Position numbers and translations under genes: made by a program. Below, piece by piece: positions 1 to 10,993 of a stretch of DNA of 64,000 nucleotides. The notes under the pieces are model-generated. The model was not told the origin of the DNA. It was given only the letters and a program-made list of their open reading frames with translations, and made no database searches. Source of the DNA: Dugong dugon (Eukaryota > Chordata > Mammalia > Sirenia > Dugongidae); NCBI GenBank assembly GCA_030035585.1, contig CM057461.1:907001-971000 (forward strand). Reading direction: 5' to 3'. How positions within the stretch are numbered: position 1 is the first letter of the stretch; every line of letters starts with the position of its first letter.

Positions 1-21
1 GGACTTAGCCACTCCTGCTGA

Positions 22-212
22 GGAGTCCCTGGTGGTGCAAACGGTTAAGTACTAGGCTACTAACCCAAAGGTTGGAGGTTCGAGTCCACCCAGAGGTGCC
101 TTGGAAGAAAGGCCTGGCAGTCTGCTTCCAAAAAATTAGCCATTCCAAGAAAACCCTACAGAGCACAGCTCTACTGTGACACACGTGGGGTTGCGGTGAA
201 TGGGAGTCATCT
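22..212 (+). mobile_element. AfroSINE (tRNA-derived SINE)
   Basis: A tRNA-like head carries an A-box-like stretch (TGGTGGTGCAAACGGTTAAG, 31-48 region) and an intact B box, GGTTCGAGTCC, at 77-87. A body follows (GGAAGAAAGGCCTGGCAGTCTGCTTCC...) that is shared with other copies in this window. This is the afrotherian SINE family mobilised by RTE LINEs, and one of the main clues to the host clade. The 3' end is diverged, so its boundary is approximate. Confidence 0.9.
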
Positions 213-1210
213 TGCCGGAACGGGTCTGGTCCGATCCCTCTGGTAATGCACACAAATCCTCTCACAGGTGTCAGATGCCAAGTGTGAGTGCAGGGCGGGC
301 GTCTACTCATCTTGACCTTCCAGCACTTGGCAAGACCTGGTCTGAGCAATCAGAGAATTAGGGAAACAACTTACTTTAGTCACGATCAGGTTGTGCTTCA
401 TAAAGGTAGGTGAGTTGTTAGTATTTCCCATGCCTGCTCCCCAAAGGCACACTGTGTTAGGGTGCTTACATGTCATAGTGTTTCTAAGCTCCTGGGGGCA
501 CCCCACTTCAGCTAGAGTGCCCTTCGTGGTCCCTCCGGCTCTGGATGTTTGTCCCAACGGTCGGGATGTAGTTGAGTTGCAGTCAGGGGACTCAAGTGTG
601 GCTCTCCGGAGTCATGCAGGCTGGAGGGGAGCAGAGCTGTGCATGAGCCAGAGGAAGAAGCCCTTGGAACCCACACGGCATCCCTGGGCTTTGAGGTGAC
701 TGAGCTGGGTCACCAGGCCTTGTGCCCTTGCCGTCGGGAAATGGACCACCTCCACAAGCCTGTCCCAAAATGGGTGGTGGGGACGCACCAGGAGGCCCCC
801 ATTCTCCCCACACAGCCACCTGTGCCCTCTGTGTCTATCAGCGCAGTAAATCCCACCCCTCCCTTTTTCCTGGGCCGTTGTGGGGAGCCCCCCGCCCTCT
901 GCGTGCTCTCTGTATTCTGCAGCCTGGAGGTGCCCAGAGGTGCCTTTGAGATTGGCGCTTTCAATTTAATTCTTCAAAAGCAATGTGTTAGAAAAGGTAT
1001 TTGGATAGTTATCCTCACATTTTTAATGGAATTATTTTTCCCATGGATAACAGTCACATGGTGCAAATCATTTTAAGGTGAAAGAATATCGGTGGGAAGT
1101 GGAAGCCCCAGGTCCCCTCCCTAGAGGGGTCTCTTGTCAGGTTACTTTGTCTGCTGAAAGTGATGACCCAGAATAGGGTCCAGGTGACAGTATCAGAATT
1201 GCCCACAGGC
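213..1210. other. Unique noncoding DNA
   Basis: I see no gene-like reading frame, splice-bounded exon or recognisable repeat here. The open frames are short and lack family resemblance. The stretch 940-1080 is more AT-rich than its surroundings and could be an old repeat. Confidence 0.5.
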
Positions 1211-1250
1211 TGTGTTATGGATTGGATTGTGTCCCCCAGAATAGGTGTGG

Positions 1251-1418
1251 TGGAAACCCTGGTAGCTTAGTGGTTAAGAGCTACGGCTGCTAACCAAAAG
1301 GTCGGCAGTTTGAATCCACCAGGCACTCCTTGGAAACCCTATGGGACAGTTCTACTCTGTCCTACAGGGTCACTATGAGTTGGAATCGACTCGATGGCAA
1401 TGGATTTTTTTTTTTTAA
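1251..1418 (+). mobile_element. AfroSINE
   Basis: tRNA-like head (GTAGCTTAGTGGTTAAGAG, 1262-1280), a degenerate B box (AGTTTGAATCC), and the conserved body CTTGGAAACCCTATGGGACAGTTCTACTCTGTC. The tail CTATGAGTTGGAATCGACTCGATGGCAATGG is followed by a T-rich run. It is inserted in an older LTR and lies immediately before a second SINE. Confidence 0.95.
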
Positions 1419-1431
1419 TACCTGTGCTTAC

Positions 1432-1592
1432 AGACCCCTGGTAGCGTAGTGGTTAAGAGCTATGGCCGCTAACCAAAAGATCAGCAGTTCAAATCCACCA
1501 GGCACTCCTTGGAAACCCTATAGGGCAGTTCCACTCTGTCCTATAGGGTTTCTATGAGTTAAGCTGGAATCGACTCCTTCGGCAACAGGTTT
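1432..1592 (+). mobile_element. AfroSINE, second copy
   Basis: Same architecture as the copy ending at about 1418: CCCTGGTAGCGTAGTGGTTAAGAG head, GTTCAAATCC B box, CCTATAGGGTTTCTATGAGTT and GGAATCGACTCC tail. Only about 14 bases separate the two, so two independent insertions landed nearly side by side in the same LTR. Confidence 0.95.
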
Positions 1593-1721
1593 CTACCTGT
1601 GGTTATATAATCTCTTTCAGGAATGGGTTTTGTTATGTTAATGTGGCAATATTAGTGCAGGGAGTGTTTCAAGTAAGTCTTTTTTGAGATATAAAAGCAG
1701 ATTAAGTATCCCCACCCAGAA

Positions 1722-1910
1722 GTGGGATCCACCTAGAGTGGGGTCCACCAGGTGTGGGATCCACTGGGTGTGGGGTCCACCGAGGAGTGGGGTCCACTCA
1801 AGTGTGGGGTCCACCCAGGAGTGGAATTCACCAGGTGTGGGGTCCACCAGGAGTGGGGTCCACCCAGATGTGGGGTCCAGCTAGGAGTGGGGTCCACCAG
1901 GTGTGAGGTG
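1722..1910. repeat. Minisatellite, 16-17 bp unit
   Basis: About twelve imperfect copies of a unit like GTGGGGTCCACCAGGA run head to tail. The unit begins GTGGGRTCCAC and its last few bases vary (AGGT, AGGA, CAAGT). Open frames on both strands here arise from the repeat and are not genes. Confidence 0.9.
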
Positions 1911-2332
1911 AGTCCTTGTCAGGTTTGGAACTCTGCTCTTGTGGTTTGTGGGAGACACTGAGGGTGAGGGCTGCACCATCTCAGTCTGGAGAGAGTGCTC
2001 CGGAGGGCAGGCGTGATGAGGCTAGGACACCAGATCCCTGAGGCCAACTGGCCGCCAGGCCCAGCTTGAAGAGGAAGTGAAGTGGGAGCCCCCTCTGTTC
2101 CTTCCCTCTTCACTATTTTGGGAGGCCCTGTGTGCCCTAGGTTCTGGGCTTACACACTGGGAGATGCAGGGATGGGTTGGGGGGATGGGCTGGGGGAGCC
2201 TGGCAGTTCTGGCGAGTGCCTGTAGAAAGGCACTTGGCTCTGAGAGGGGGCAGACCCTCAGCCCTGGACCCTGGACAGCTCCACAAAGTGAAGGGGGGAC
2301 TACCGGGGGTGGGGGGGTGGGGGGCAGTCTTT

Positions 2333-2715
2333 ATTTTTATTTTTTATTAGGAAATAATGTCAAACTTATGGGAAAGTTGCAAGAAGAGGAAAAGTACAAA
2401 ATTTATTTTTAAAGAATTGGCTAGAAAATGCCCTTCCCCCAGTGTCACTGGTCAATGTTGGCCCTGTTGGTGTGCTGTTTGGCCTGCTCTGTGGACTTGT
2501 GAATGAGTCTGTGAGTGTGTGTGTGGGGGTGAATGTGTGTGTGTGTGGGTGTGAGTGTGAGTGTGTGGGTGACTGTGTGAGTGTGTGTGTGGGGGTGAAT
2601 GTGTGTGTGGGGGACTGAATGTGTGTGAGTGTGAGTGTGAGTGTGTGGGTGAGTGAGTGTTTTCTGTACCATTTGAGAGTGAACTGCTCCATCTTGCAGC
2701 TATGCCCTCCGGTAA
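2333..2715 (-). mobile_element. Old L1 3'UTR fragment containing a TG microsatellite
   Basis: A T-rich start, then ATTAGGAAATAATGTCAAACTTATGGGAAAGTTGCAAGAA, then after the TG-rich block TTTCTGTACCATTTGAGAGTGAACTG. These are recognisable parts of ancient mammalian L1 3'UTRs read in antisense. No L1 coding sequence is present. Confidence 0.65.
2508..2662. repeat. TG-rich microsatellite
   Basis: Repeats of GTGTGAGTG and GTGTGTGGGGGTGAATG type. The three overlapping histidine/threonine-rich open frames read from the opposite strand are repeat artefacts. Confidence 0.95.
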
Positions 2716-4367
2716 GCGGAACACAAGGTTCTTCTTTGTCTGGGAGGAGTTTGTCCTCCCTGGCATTCCAGGGGTGCAGGAGGAGCCCTCCAGGGGTGGT
2801 TGGGGGAAGCCTTTAAGATCCTCACTCGCTGACCAGGATGGGGCAGGGAAGCTGCTGAGGAGGCCGGATCCAGGCTTTAAGGAGAAGGAGCAAGGTGGGA
2901 TTGTTTGCGAGCAACAGACAGGATAACCCGAGAGGCATGTGGAGTTCTTCCTCTGCCCCCCGCCCCCCTCTGCTCGGGAGGCTGACTCCCTGGAGTCTCC
3001 ACTGATTCACAGAACCTCCCTGGGACCCTGGGAATCTCCACTGGCCTCCAGGGACCTCCCCGGACCCCTAGGGGCCTCTCCCAACCCCCAGGGGCCTCTG
3101 AAGGCTGCCGGGAAGGAGGGTTGGCTAGTGGGAGGCATGACCGGGGGTCTGCCCCGCTCGCTCAGTCTCCTTTCCTGCAGCTGCAGCTCTTCCCTTGGCG
3201 GCCTTCTCTGTGTTCCCCCTCCTCGCCCCCCTGTCCCATCCCCCGGGGTTCCCCTGCCCACTCCTTGCCCTCCTGTCCCATCCTCTGGGGTTCCCCAGCC
3301 CCCTCGCCCTCCTGCCTCATCCCTCCTGTTCCCGGCCCCTCCTCTCTGCCAACAGGCCATCCTAAACCCACCTTGCTTGTCCTGAGCTGGGTGTGGCTGG
3401 GACCTGCCCTAAGGAACTGCGACATTCCAAGTTTCAGACCTGGAGGCTAAGAAGGGGGAGGCGGGGCCACCTGGGCTCCTGGGAGCCTGAAGGCGGGTGT
3501 TCCTGGAAGAAAGGGAGGGTTTCTCGCAGGGCCTTGCTGGAGGCGCCGGTGGCCCTGTTGTGGGCGGGGCTGCAGGCTGGGGGGTGGGTGTCCACAAAGC
3601 AGAAAGTGCTGGTCTTGGGGGGACTGGGACAGGCGGGGCTCTGAATTTGACCGAGTTCTTAATACGCAAGACAGGTGAGTGTGCTCGAAGGTGCTGGCAG
3701 GTAACCCGGGGTCAGCAGAGGGACGCAGAGCCTGCCAGGAGCTCAGCTACTGGTCCTGGCTCTCTGCACATGGGTGGCTGGGTGGGGAGTGGTCTGCACA
3801 TTTGCCGGGCCTTCAGGAGCACCCACATCAGGATCCCTGTTCTCAGTGTGGTGCTGAGCATGGGGCAGAGGCCTTGGGGAAGCGCTTGGGGTTGCAGGTG
3901 GGGCACAATGGGTGGGTGCTGGGTGGAGGGCACCAGGGAGCAGAGACGAGTCCAGCTTGGCAGACAGTGGACATGGGGGGTGGGCTGGGGCAGGGCTGGG
4001 GTGCCCTCGGGGGAGAAGCTGAGGGGAACTGTTCCCACTGCCCAGCAGTGAAGAGGCTGGAGGTTGGAACCAGGAGCCTCTAGGGGTCGGCCTGTCTGCT
4101 GCTCAGAAAGCCATGCTGCCAAGTCCTCTTTGTGGCCGGGGAGCCGAGGCCATAGAGTCAGTGCCGCGGAAGTGGGTTTAGTCCCGGCAGGTGCAGATGG
4201 GAGAGGTGAAGATGAGACCTGAAAGGAGAGTTGGAAGGGGGATGGGGCAGGGTGGGAAGAGGCTTCTGGACAGAGGGTCCTCGCATCACGCAGGAGGAGC
4301 ACGGAGCATTCTGGGAGCAAGGGGGCTTCAGGGGTCGGCAGCCTCTTTCCTGAGCTGCCCTCTGCAC
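2716..4367. other. GC-rich unique noncoding DNA
   Basis: No gene recognised. The stretch 3215-3340 holds an imperfect local duplication (CCTCCTGTCCCATCC...GGGGTTCCCC, about 60 bp apart). A consensus-like splice donor CAG|GTGAGT lies at 3672-3680 on the plus strand, but no supporting acceptor or coding exon is evident. Open frames of 100-230 codons are the kind expected by chance in GC-rich DNA. Confidence 0.5.
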
Positions 4368-4576
4368 CCTGCATATGCACACATGCACACATGTGCACAT
4401 AAACATACACACACTAGCACACCAGTACACAAATGCACATGCACACACACGTGTGCATATATGTGCACACACACACATATACCCACACATGCACGGGTAT
4501 ACATGTACACATGCACACACAGACATGCAAACATATGGTCACACAGTGCACACGAGCACATACATACACACAGGCC
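4368..4576. repeat. CA / ACATGCACAC microsatellite
   Basis: Alternating purine-pyrimidine repeats (ACACATGCACAC, ACATACACACA). Cysteine/valine-rich and histidine/threonine-rich open frames on the two strands are artefacts of the repeat. Confidence 0.95.
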
Positions 4577-5302
4577 TTGGTAAAACTGATGAGCTGATTG
4601 TAGAGATGTTAAAGATCCAAGATACTAGAAGCCCCTTGAGAGTCCAACCTTCCCTCTGGTCTGGGCTCAGGCCAAGCGCCTCCTTGGGTCTATAATTCTC
4701 CGGAGTCTGCACATGGGGAAAGGTGAGATTTAGCTGGAAATGAGTCTTTCTGTGGCTCTGTCTGGTTCTCAGGCTCTTGACCGTGTCTCCAACCTTTGGG
4801 CAGTCGACTTCAAGAGGGGCTGCTACCTCCCCAGGGATGGCCACTGTGCCTTCTAAACCCAGAGCAGCGATGCTCACCCTCAGGTGTCTGTGCTCTGGGT
4901 GTGAAGTGGCTGGAGCCCAAGCAGGGGTCTGGACGTTTTGGAGGATCTGGGGAAAGGATGTTGGACTGCCTGAGAAGGGGCAGCTGGGCCAGGGTCTGCT
5001 TTGGCAGTAATAGCATGAGGAGGGTGGAGGGACCACAAGGGACAACTCAGTGGTTGGGGTCCTGAGGGTCAAGTACCCAGGTGATCTGTCACAGCCCCTC
5101 ATGCCTCACCACTCCACTCAAGTTCTTGGCCCTGGCCCATCACTACCCCTCCTGTGTCCTCAGCCTATGGACAGCCTCCTAGCAGCTTATGGGTCTCTTG
5201 AGTGAGTTTTGGGGGCCGAAGTTCTACTAAGTCTGTGCTCTCTTCATTCTGCTCCAAAGAACTGAGAGCAGGGCAGCCAGAGGGAGCTATGAGGCCCCAC
5301 CC
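4577..5302. other. Unique noncoding DNA
   Basis: No recognised gene or repeat. This is moderate-GC sequence with only chance open frames. Confidence 0.5.
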
Positions 5303-5897
5303 TGTGAGGCTGATGATGGGGTGATGTTGGTGATGAAGATGATGGAGACGAAGATGATGATAGTGATGATGGTGATGAAGATGATGGTGATGGGAATGAA
5401 GATGATGATGATGATGAAGGTGATGGGAATGAAGATGATGGTGTTGAAGGTGATGGGAATGAAGATGATGGTGATGATGGTGATGGGGATGAAGATGATG
5501 GTGGTGATGATGAAGGTGATGGGGATGAAGATGATGGTGATGATGGTGATGGTGAAGATGATGATGTCAGTGATGATGATGGTGATGGTGATGGTGATGA
5601 AGATGATGACAGTGATGGCGGTAGTGAAGATGGTGATGAGGATGAAGATGGTGGTGATGATGGTGAGGATGATGCTGGAGGTGAGGATGATGCTGGAGGT
5701 GAGGATGATGATGGAGGTGAGGATGATGATGGAGGTGAGGATGATGCTGGAGGTGAGGATGATGATGGAGGTGAGGATGATGCTGGAGGCGAGGATGATG
5801 CTGGAGGTGAGGATGATGATGGAGGTGAGGATGATGATGGAGGTGAGGATGATGATGGAGGCAAGGATGATGATGAAGGTGAGGATGATGATGGTAA
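5303..5897. repeat. GAT trinucleotide array with an 18-bp higher-order section
   Basis: The left half (5303-5660) is an irregular GATGATGGTGAT repeat. The right half (about 5663-5896) is organised as about 13 copies of an 18-bp unit, GAGGATGATGMTGGAGGT. One plus-strand frame reads as methionine-rich, another as Asp/Glu/Gly-rich, and the minus strand reads as Ser/Pro-rich or His-rich. None has features of a real protein. Confidence 0.95.
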
Positions 5898-7956
5898 TAA
5901 CTGTTCACATTTACTGACCTCACTCTACTCCACAGATGAGGAAACCGAGGCCTGGAACAGTGAAGGAACCAGGTGAGACTGACTCCAGGAGAGTGAGACT
6001 CATGCCCCAGAGCCAAGGTGGGCCTCGCCTTCCTGGCTCCTGCCCTATTCTAGACTCAGCTCCAGTCAGGTTCCCGGGTGAAGTGCGGGAGCCCCCATCA
6101 CCCTCTCTGCCTATCGGGGTCCTGCGCCCTCAGGCTTTCTCAGACCTCAGCAGCACTGTGGCCCGGGCCTAGAAGGGCACAGAAATATTTGCTGAATGAA
6201 TGAACAAAGAGCATCAGGTGTGCAGGGGTGTCCTGTCCTCTCCTGGTATGTCGGGCAGGGGGCAGTGGCCTTGCCCTTGAAGTTCTTCCCCGTCTGCCAT
6301 CAGTCTCCTGGTGGGGAGGGGCTGCCTTTGCTGTCACTGCTCACACAGGTGGCTTTGGGGCCGGTTTGGGCTCTCCACATAATGCTGCAGGTTCCTCTGG
6401 TGCCTGATTCTGCCACTAGGCCCCTCCCGTCCCTGTGGTGCTGCAGCCCTGTGACGTCTCCAAGGCGTCCTCATGTGGTCAGCACAGGTACCTGCAAGGA
6501 GGACTCTGCACAGACCAGTTAGCACCAAGGTGTGAGCAGTGCCACCTGGTTGCTTCTCTAGTGCCTCCAGGAACACATGGCTTTGGGACCTCACCTGGGC
6601 TGGGCCTGGGTGGTTTGTGGAGCAGCTGTCCTCTGCCATGAAGACAATGGCTGCTGTGGTGTGGTGACTGGGTATCCTTTGAGCCACAGTCGAGCACAGC
6701 CTTGGGCTGGGAAGTGTCTAAGCCCAGTCTTGTCGGTCATCCGTTCAGGTGGGGCTCACAGGGGCAGACTTCCTGGGGTTGATCAGGAGTCTTGGTCCCA
6801 GCTTTGGGCTGTCAGTAGGACAGTCCAGGGGGCCATTCCTTGGAAAGCCCAGGTGCCCTGAGTGTCCTGGGCTCCTGGCATAAGCCTGTGTGCAGGAGAG
6901 GCCCAGGGACCAAGCTGGACTCTGGGGCCATCTCTGCCCCATCTCCCCAGCTTGTGGTGACCTTGGAGTGGACCCTGACCAGCTCTGGGGACCCTGGGGT
7001 GGGGGGTCAGGGGGAGGGAGGAGCTGCAGGAGTCCAAAGGCACCTGGGCAGCCTGAGTTGATCTGCTGAAAGGGGCTGAAGGCCCAAGAAGGGGAGCCTT
7101 GCTATCTAGTCAAGGGGCCATGCGTTTCCCCATCTTGCTCAGGCTCCCTGTAGCTGTCCCCGGCCCTCCCTGGGGAGGGGACTGAGCAGCTCTCGGCCTT
7201 GCCTGGCCCCGCCTCCATCCATGTGTCTTCCGAAATAGCTGGTGGGGAGGGGACCTATTCTTTCCTACCTTCCTGCTGCCAGCTTCCAGGGTTGTGGGAG
7301 AGTCGAGGGCCCCACTTGCCAACACTGCCGTCTTCTGGGATCAGGCCCCGCCCCCAGGGTGGGGTCAGTGTGGGGCTGGGAAGGCAGTATGGCTGTCTCT
7401 GTGGCTGAGACACTAAAGCAGAGCAGATCTGTGGAACTCAGCACTCAGGGGTGAGGGTGGAGGGACAAGGGCAGCTGTGAGGACCTGTCAGAGGGGGATC
7501 TGCCGATGCCAGCAGGTCCTTTTCATGCTCCCAGCCCTAGGCTGGGGTCTGCCCTGGCCTTAGCTCCCAGGCAGGCTCTCTTGACCCTGCTAGGGTCCCT
7601 CTGCCTGCCCACACCCCACCTCCCTTGGCCCAGCTTCTCTCATCTACGCACTGCCCACCAGGAGGCCACGGAGACCCTGGGGACATGCTGGCTTTATTCT
7701 TTCTGTTTTGCAGAGGAGAGAACAAGGTCCAGAGTTGGTGACACTGTGCAGGGATGGGGTCCGGACAGAGGGGGCCTGGGCCTCGGTGCTGCTGTCAGGC
7801 CTCAGGGCGACCATGAGTGTCCTGGCCTCCGTCCACCCAGGCCAGTGTCGGGTGGGAGTGGAGGGTGGACAGTGCCTTGGGCCCTAGTGGGAGGGAGGCT
7901 CCTGCTTTCCTGGTCCCCTGGCACCCCAGGGATGGGGTGGGGTGGGATCAGCCTCC
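5898..7956. other. GC-rich unique noncoding DNA
   Basis: No recognised gene, RNA or repeat beyond short G-rich runs. Open frames are short and overlap on both strands without family resemblance. Confidence 0.5.
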
Positions 7957-8101
7957 GGGTGTGTGTGTGTGCATGTGCATACAAGTGAGTTAGTCTTGCA
8001 CATGCGCGTGTGCGTGTACAAGTGCATCAGTCTTGTGCGTGTGTGTGCGCATGTGTACATCTGCGTTTGTGAGCGGGCATATGCACATGGGTGTGTGCTC
8101 A
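7957..8101. repeat. TG/CATG microsatellite
   Basis: Imperfect alternating purine-pyrimidine repeat (GTGTGTGTGCATGTGCATAC, GTGCGTGTACAAG). Confidence 0.9.
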
Positions 8102-9014
8102 CAGGCCCCACCCCTTCTCAGTCCCCCTGGGATGGGGTCACCATGCAGATGCCCCTCCACTGGCCTGTGGTCTTCACCAACCACACCGTGAGGGAGGCCC
8201 CCTCCACTTCTCCGTCACTGCTAACTAGTCGGAGAGAAGCACTTGGCCATTTTCACTGGACTTAATCCCCTCTCTGTCCTCCCCCAGCTTGCGAGCACCC
8301 CGGTACCCAGAGTCCTGAAGCAAGTGTCAGCCTGGCACCAGAGGCAAAGCTAGGCTGTGAGCAGGCCCTACGGGTCACCCATGGCTGTGGCTGGACTCCT
8401 GGCCAGGGCCTAGTTGGTGGCTAGAATGGAGGGGAAGGGATGCAGGGGCTTCTGGAAGCCTGCTGGGGGGAGCCTGTGGGACCAGAGGTTGAGAACAGTG
8501 AGGGTTCTGAGGGGTGGAGGGAGGTGGCCGCCCTGGCCCAGGCTGACCACTGCTGGTCTCTGCGGCTCCTCCCCATTTGGGGCCAAATCCATGTGTATCC
8601 AGGTGGCCTTAGGTGGCTGGAGCAGGCCATGGTCAGGGCGTCACAGGGAGCCTGGCCGTGACCGAGAGGACACCCAGCTGGGGCACTCCCAGGCGACTTC
8701 AGTGTGTTTGATGCAGAGCAGGCAGTTCTCACCATGGGGAAGGGTTATTGTGTCGGCCGGCAAGGCGGGGCATCCCTGCTGGAGAGCCCCGGTCCAGCTG
8801 AGCTCAGTGCTCCACCCAGCCACGGGTCCTGTTCCAGGCCTGTCGTCCTCAGGAGGATCCACGGCATCTCCTTCAGAGGCCCCGGGACAGAATGATCCCC
8901 AACACAGAGGCCAAGCTGAGGGATCTGGGCGTCGGATAGCTCCATCGCTATGTGCCAGGTTGGGGGCAGGGAGGATTGGTTCTGGACATGTCGCCCAACT
9001 CCACCTGGAGGGGA
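8102..9014. other. GC-rich unique noncoding DNA
   Basis: Nothing recognisable as a gene or repeat. The longest open frame (plus strand, 8414-9052) has no domain-like features and runs into the flanking TG repeat. Confidence 0.5.
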
Positions 9015-9113
9015 GAGGCAGTGCGTGTGTTAGTGAGAGGGTGTGTGTGTGAGCATGTGTGTGAATGCATGTGTGTGTGAGCATGTGTGTATAAGTGTGT
9101 GTGTGTGAGTGGA
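9015..9113. repeat. TG microsatellite
   Basis: GTGTGTGAGCATGTGTGTGAATGCATG type repeat. Confidence 0.95.
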
Positions 9114-10309
9114 GGGGACAGGCAGGGCCAGCGTTGGATGCAGTGTGCAGCGTGGTGGACTCCGGCCTGCTGTCCCAGGCGGGTGCGTGGGTGGACGGGT
9201 GGCTCAGTCAGCCGCTCTGAGCCCTGGTCCTGTGTCACATGGCCGCCACGCACTGCGGCAGACTGGCTGCAGCCCTGAGCAGTGAGGCTACACCAGCACA
9301 CGCACCCTGCGGGGCAGCCTGGGGCCTGCCCAGCGCCTTGACACCCCTTCCGTCCTTCCCTGAGCAGACCTGCCTGGTGAGCTGGGCCCAGGCGAACTTC
9401 GATGTCAGGCCTCCTGTGGGGGTCTAGGAGGATGAAGCACCACCCCTACTCTGATGCACATCCAAAGGGCTCTTCAAGAGGACTCCCCCAGAGACCCACA
9501 GACCTCTTCTTCTGACCTGGGGAGGTTTAGGCCTCAGGACACTCATCTCCAGGAACGGGGGTGGGTAAGAGCACAGCCTTGCCTGCGTCCCTGGCACAGA
9601 GGGGTGGAGCAGGGCCCCCAGAGAAAGCTCAGGTTGGACATGGCCCAGGCTCCTGCGGGCGGCAGGGACACCCCCAGGCTGGGTTGCTGGCCCTCAGTCC
9701 CTTCAGGGCTGTTTTGGAGGGCTCGGGAGGAGGGCTGATGTGTTCCTCCCGCTCTCCTGGGGCCTACCTGAGAGGGCAGGGGTTGTAAGCTGATGCTCAC
9801 GGGGAAGGAAGGACAAGGTGACACTACACGGTCAGTGCCGTGGGGTCAGCTCTCTGTGCCGTGGTCAGGCCAGGCTCGAAGTGGCAGCTTTGGCGGTGTC
9901 CCCTCCACTCTGGGATCACAGGATAAAGAGGCTCTGGCTCTCTGGCTCTGCAGTGACCCTGACTTGGAGGTGAGACGAGGGAGGTGCCCAGGGCTCTGCC
10001 GGTGCCTGCAGCCCTGCATCTGGGGGCCGGGTGGCTTGGCAGCATCCCACGCCTGCTGCAGGTCTGCGCTGAGGAAGGGAACCGTGGAGGCGACTCCCTG
10101 TAGGCTTCCCTCCCCGAAAATGTAGGAGGGTGCCAGGGGTGTTGAGGGGCCGCCGGCACCTGGTTTTCTGCTTCCTGCCTGGGTGAGGGGGGCTGGGAGA
10201 TTCTGGGGAGACCAAGGCCCTGCCCAGGCTCCATCCTTGGCAAGAGGGGGCTCTCCATCTCTGCCCTAGTTAAGAGGGAGAAGTGCGCAGCTGCAAAATC
10301 TGGGCCGGA
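9114..10309. other. GC-rich unique noncoding DNA
   Basis: Lies downstream of MIR124-3 in the sense of its transcription and probably holds part of the primary transcript or its 3' flank. No exon or polyadenylation site could be assigned with confidence. Confidence 0.45.
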
Positions 10310-10494
10310 CACTTGCCGGAAGGGGAGGAGGAGTGCTTGGGGGGCGCCCCCTCCCCTGACCCATCAGCGGCGGGGTCCTGTCTGCCCAAGGTAACACAGC
10401 CCTGCAACTGAGCTACCCGAGGGCCCCTCGGGGTTGGGGGATCACGGCGGTGAAGGAGGGCGAGGAGCCGCGGGCGCAGAGGCTGTGCCAGTCG

Positions 10495-10508
10495 CCAGCA
10501 GGTGGCGC
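10495..10508 (+). promoter_or_regulatory. Candidate CTCF core site
   Basis: CCAGCAGGTGGCGC matches the CTCF core CCASYAGRKGGCRS at every position. It lies at the edge of the CpG island, about 1 kb from the hairpin, where it could act as a boundary or loop anchor. The motif match is seen; occupancy is inferred. Confidence 0.6.
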
Positions 10509-10891
10509 TGGCTCCCGAGGACAGAAAAAAAAAAAAAAATCCCTGCAGCAAACCCGAGTGGGTGTCACTGCGGCTGCAGATGGCGAAGGGGGCGGGGAGG
10601 GATTTGTCATTCTCTCCCTGGGCTGCGGAGCCTCACGTGCCTCGAGACCCGCATAGCCAAGAGCGAGGTTTGGGGGCGGGACGCAGTCCTCAGCACCCAC
10701 CTGTGCTTGTCGGGACCGTTGACGCTGGCGTAGACGTGGTCCCCGCCCCCCAATTCGAGTCTAGTCCTCGAGGGGAGGTGCGGGGCCGTTCTAGGACCTC
10801 AATGAGCCGCCCCCACCCGCGCCCCGCGGCGGAGAGGACGAGGAAGGACAGACTTTGCAGTGATCTCAGACCCTACCCCAGCCCCTCCCTC

Positions 10892-10905
10892 GTTGCCATG
10901 GCAAC
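10892..10905. promoter_or_regulatory. Perfect palindromic RFX X-box
   Basis: GTTGCCATGGCAAC is a perfect 14-bp palindrome and the ideal RFX-family X-box. RFX factors act in ciliated and neuronal cells. The site is about 0.6 kb downstream of the hairpin in the microRNA's orientation. Function is inferred. Confidence 0.65.
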
Positions 10906-10993
10906 TGCCCAGCGCACCCGCGGTGGGGGCGAGAATCTCACCCCGGATGGTCTAGGCCCGCGAGCCGCCGCACACCTCGGGGCCTCCCATGCC

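Larger units (their letters stand above)
1211..1712 (+). mobile_element. MaLR-like LTR interrupted by two SINEs
   Basis: The start TGTTATGGATTGGATTGTGTCCCCC (1213-1237) is the typical opening of MLT1-type LTRs. Two AfroSINEs interrupt it. It resumes at about 1593 with a stretch around GGTTATATAATCTC and GGGTTTTGTTATGTTAATG that resembles the same LTR class, ending near GATATAAAAGCAGATTAAG. No internal retroviral genes are present, so this is a solo LTR fragment. Confidence 0.6.

Noticed and set aside
22-100. Possible tRNA gene (intact B box)
   Set aside because: It lacks a proper acceptor stem and full cloverleaf, and continues into the SINE body.
3672-3680. CAG|GTGAGT splice donor as evidence of an exon
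   Set aside because: An isolated donor motif without coding exon, acceptor or conserved frame; such matches occur by chance.
5244-5917. Ser/Pro-rich, Met-rich and His-rich open frames
   Set aside because: Three readings of one GAT array. No non-repeat coding flank.
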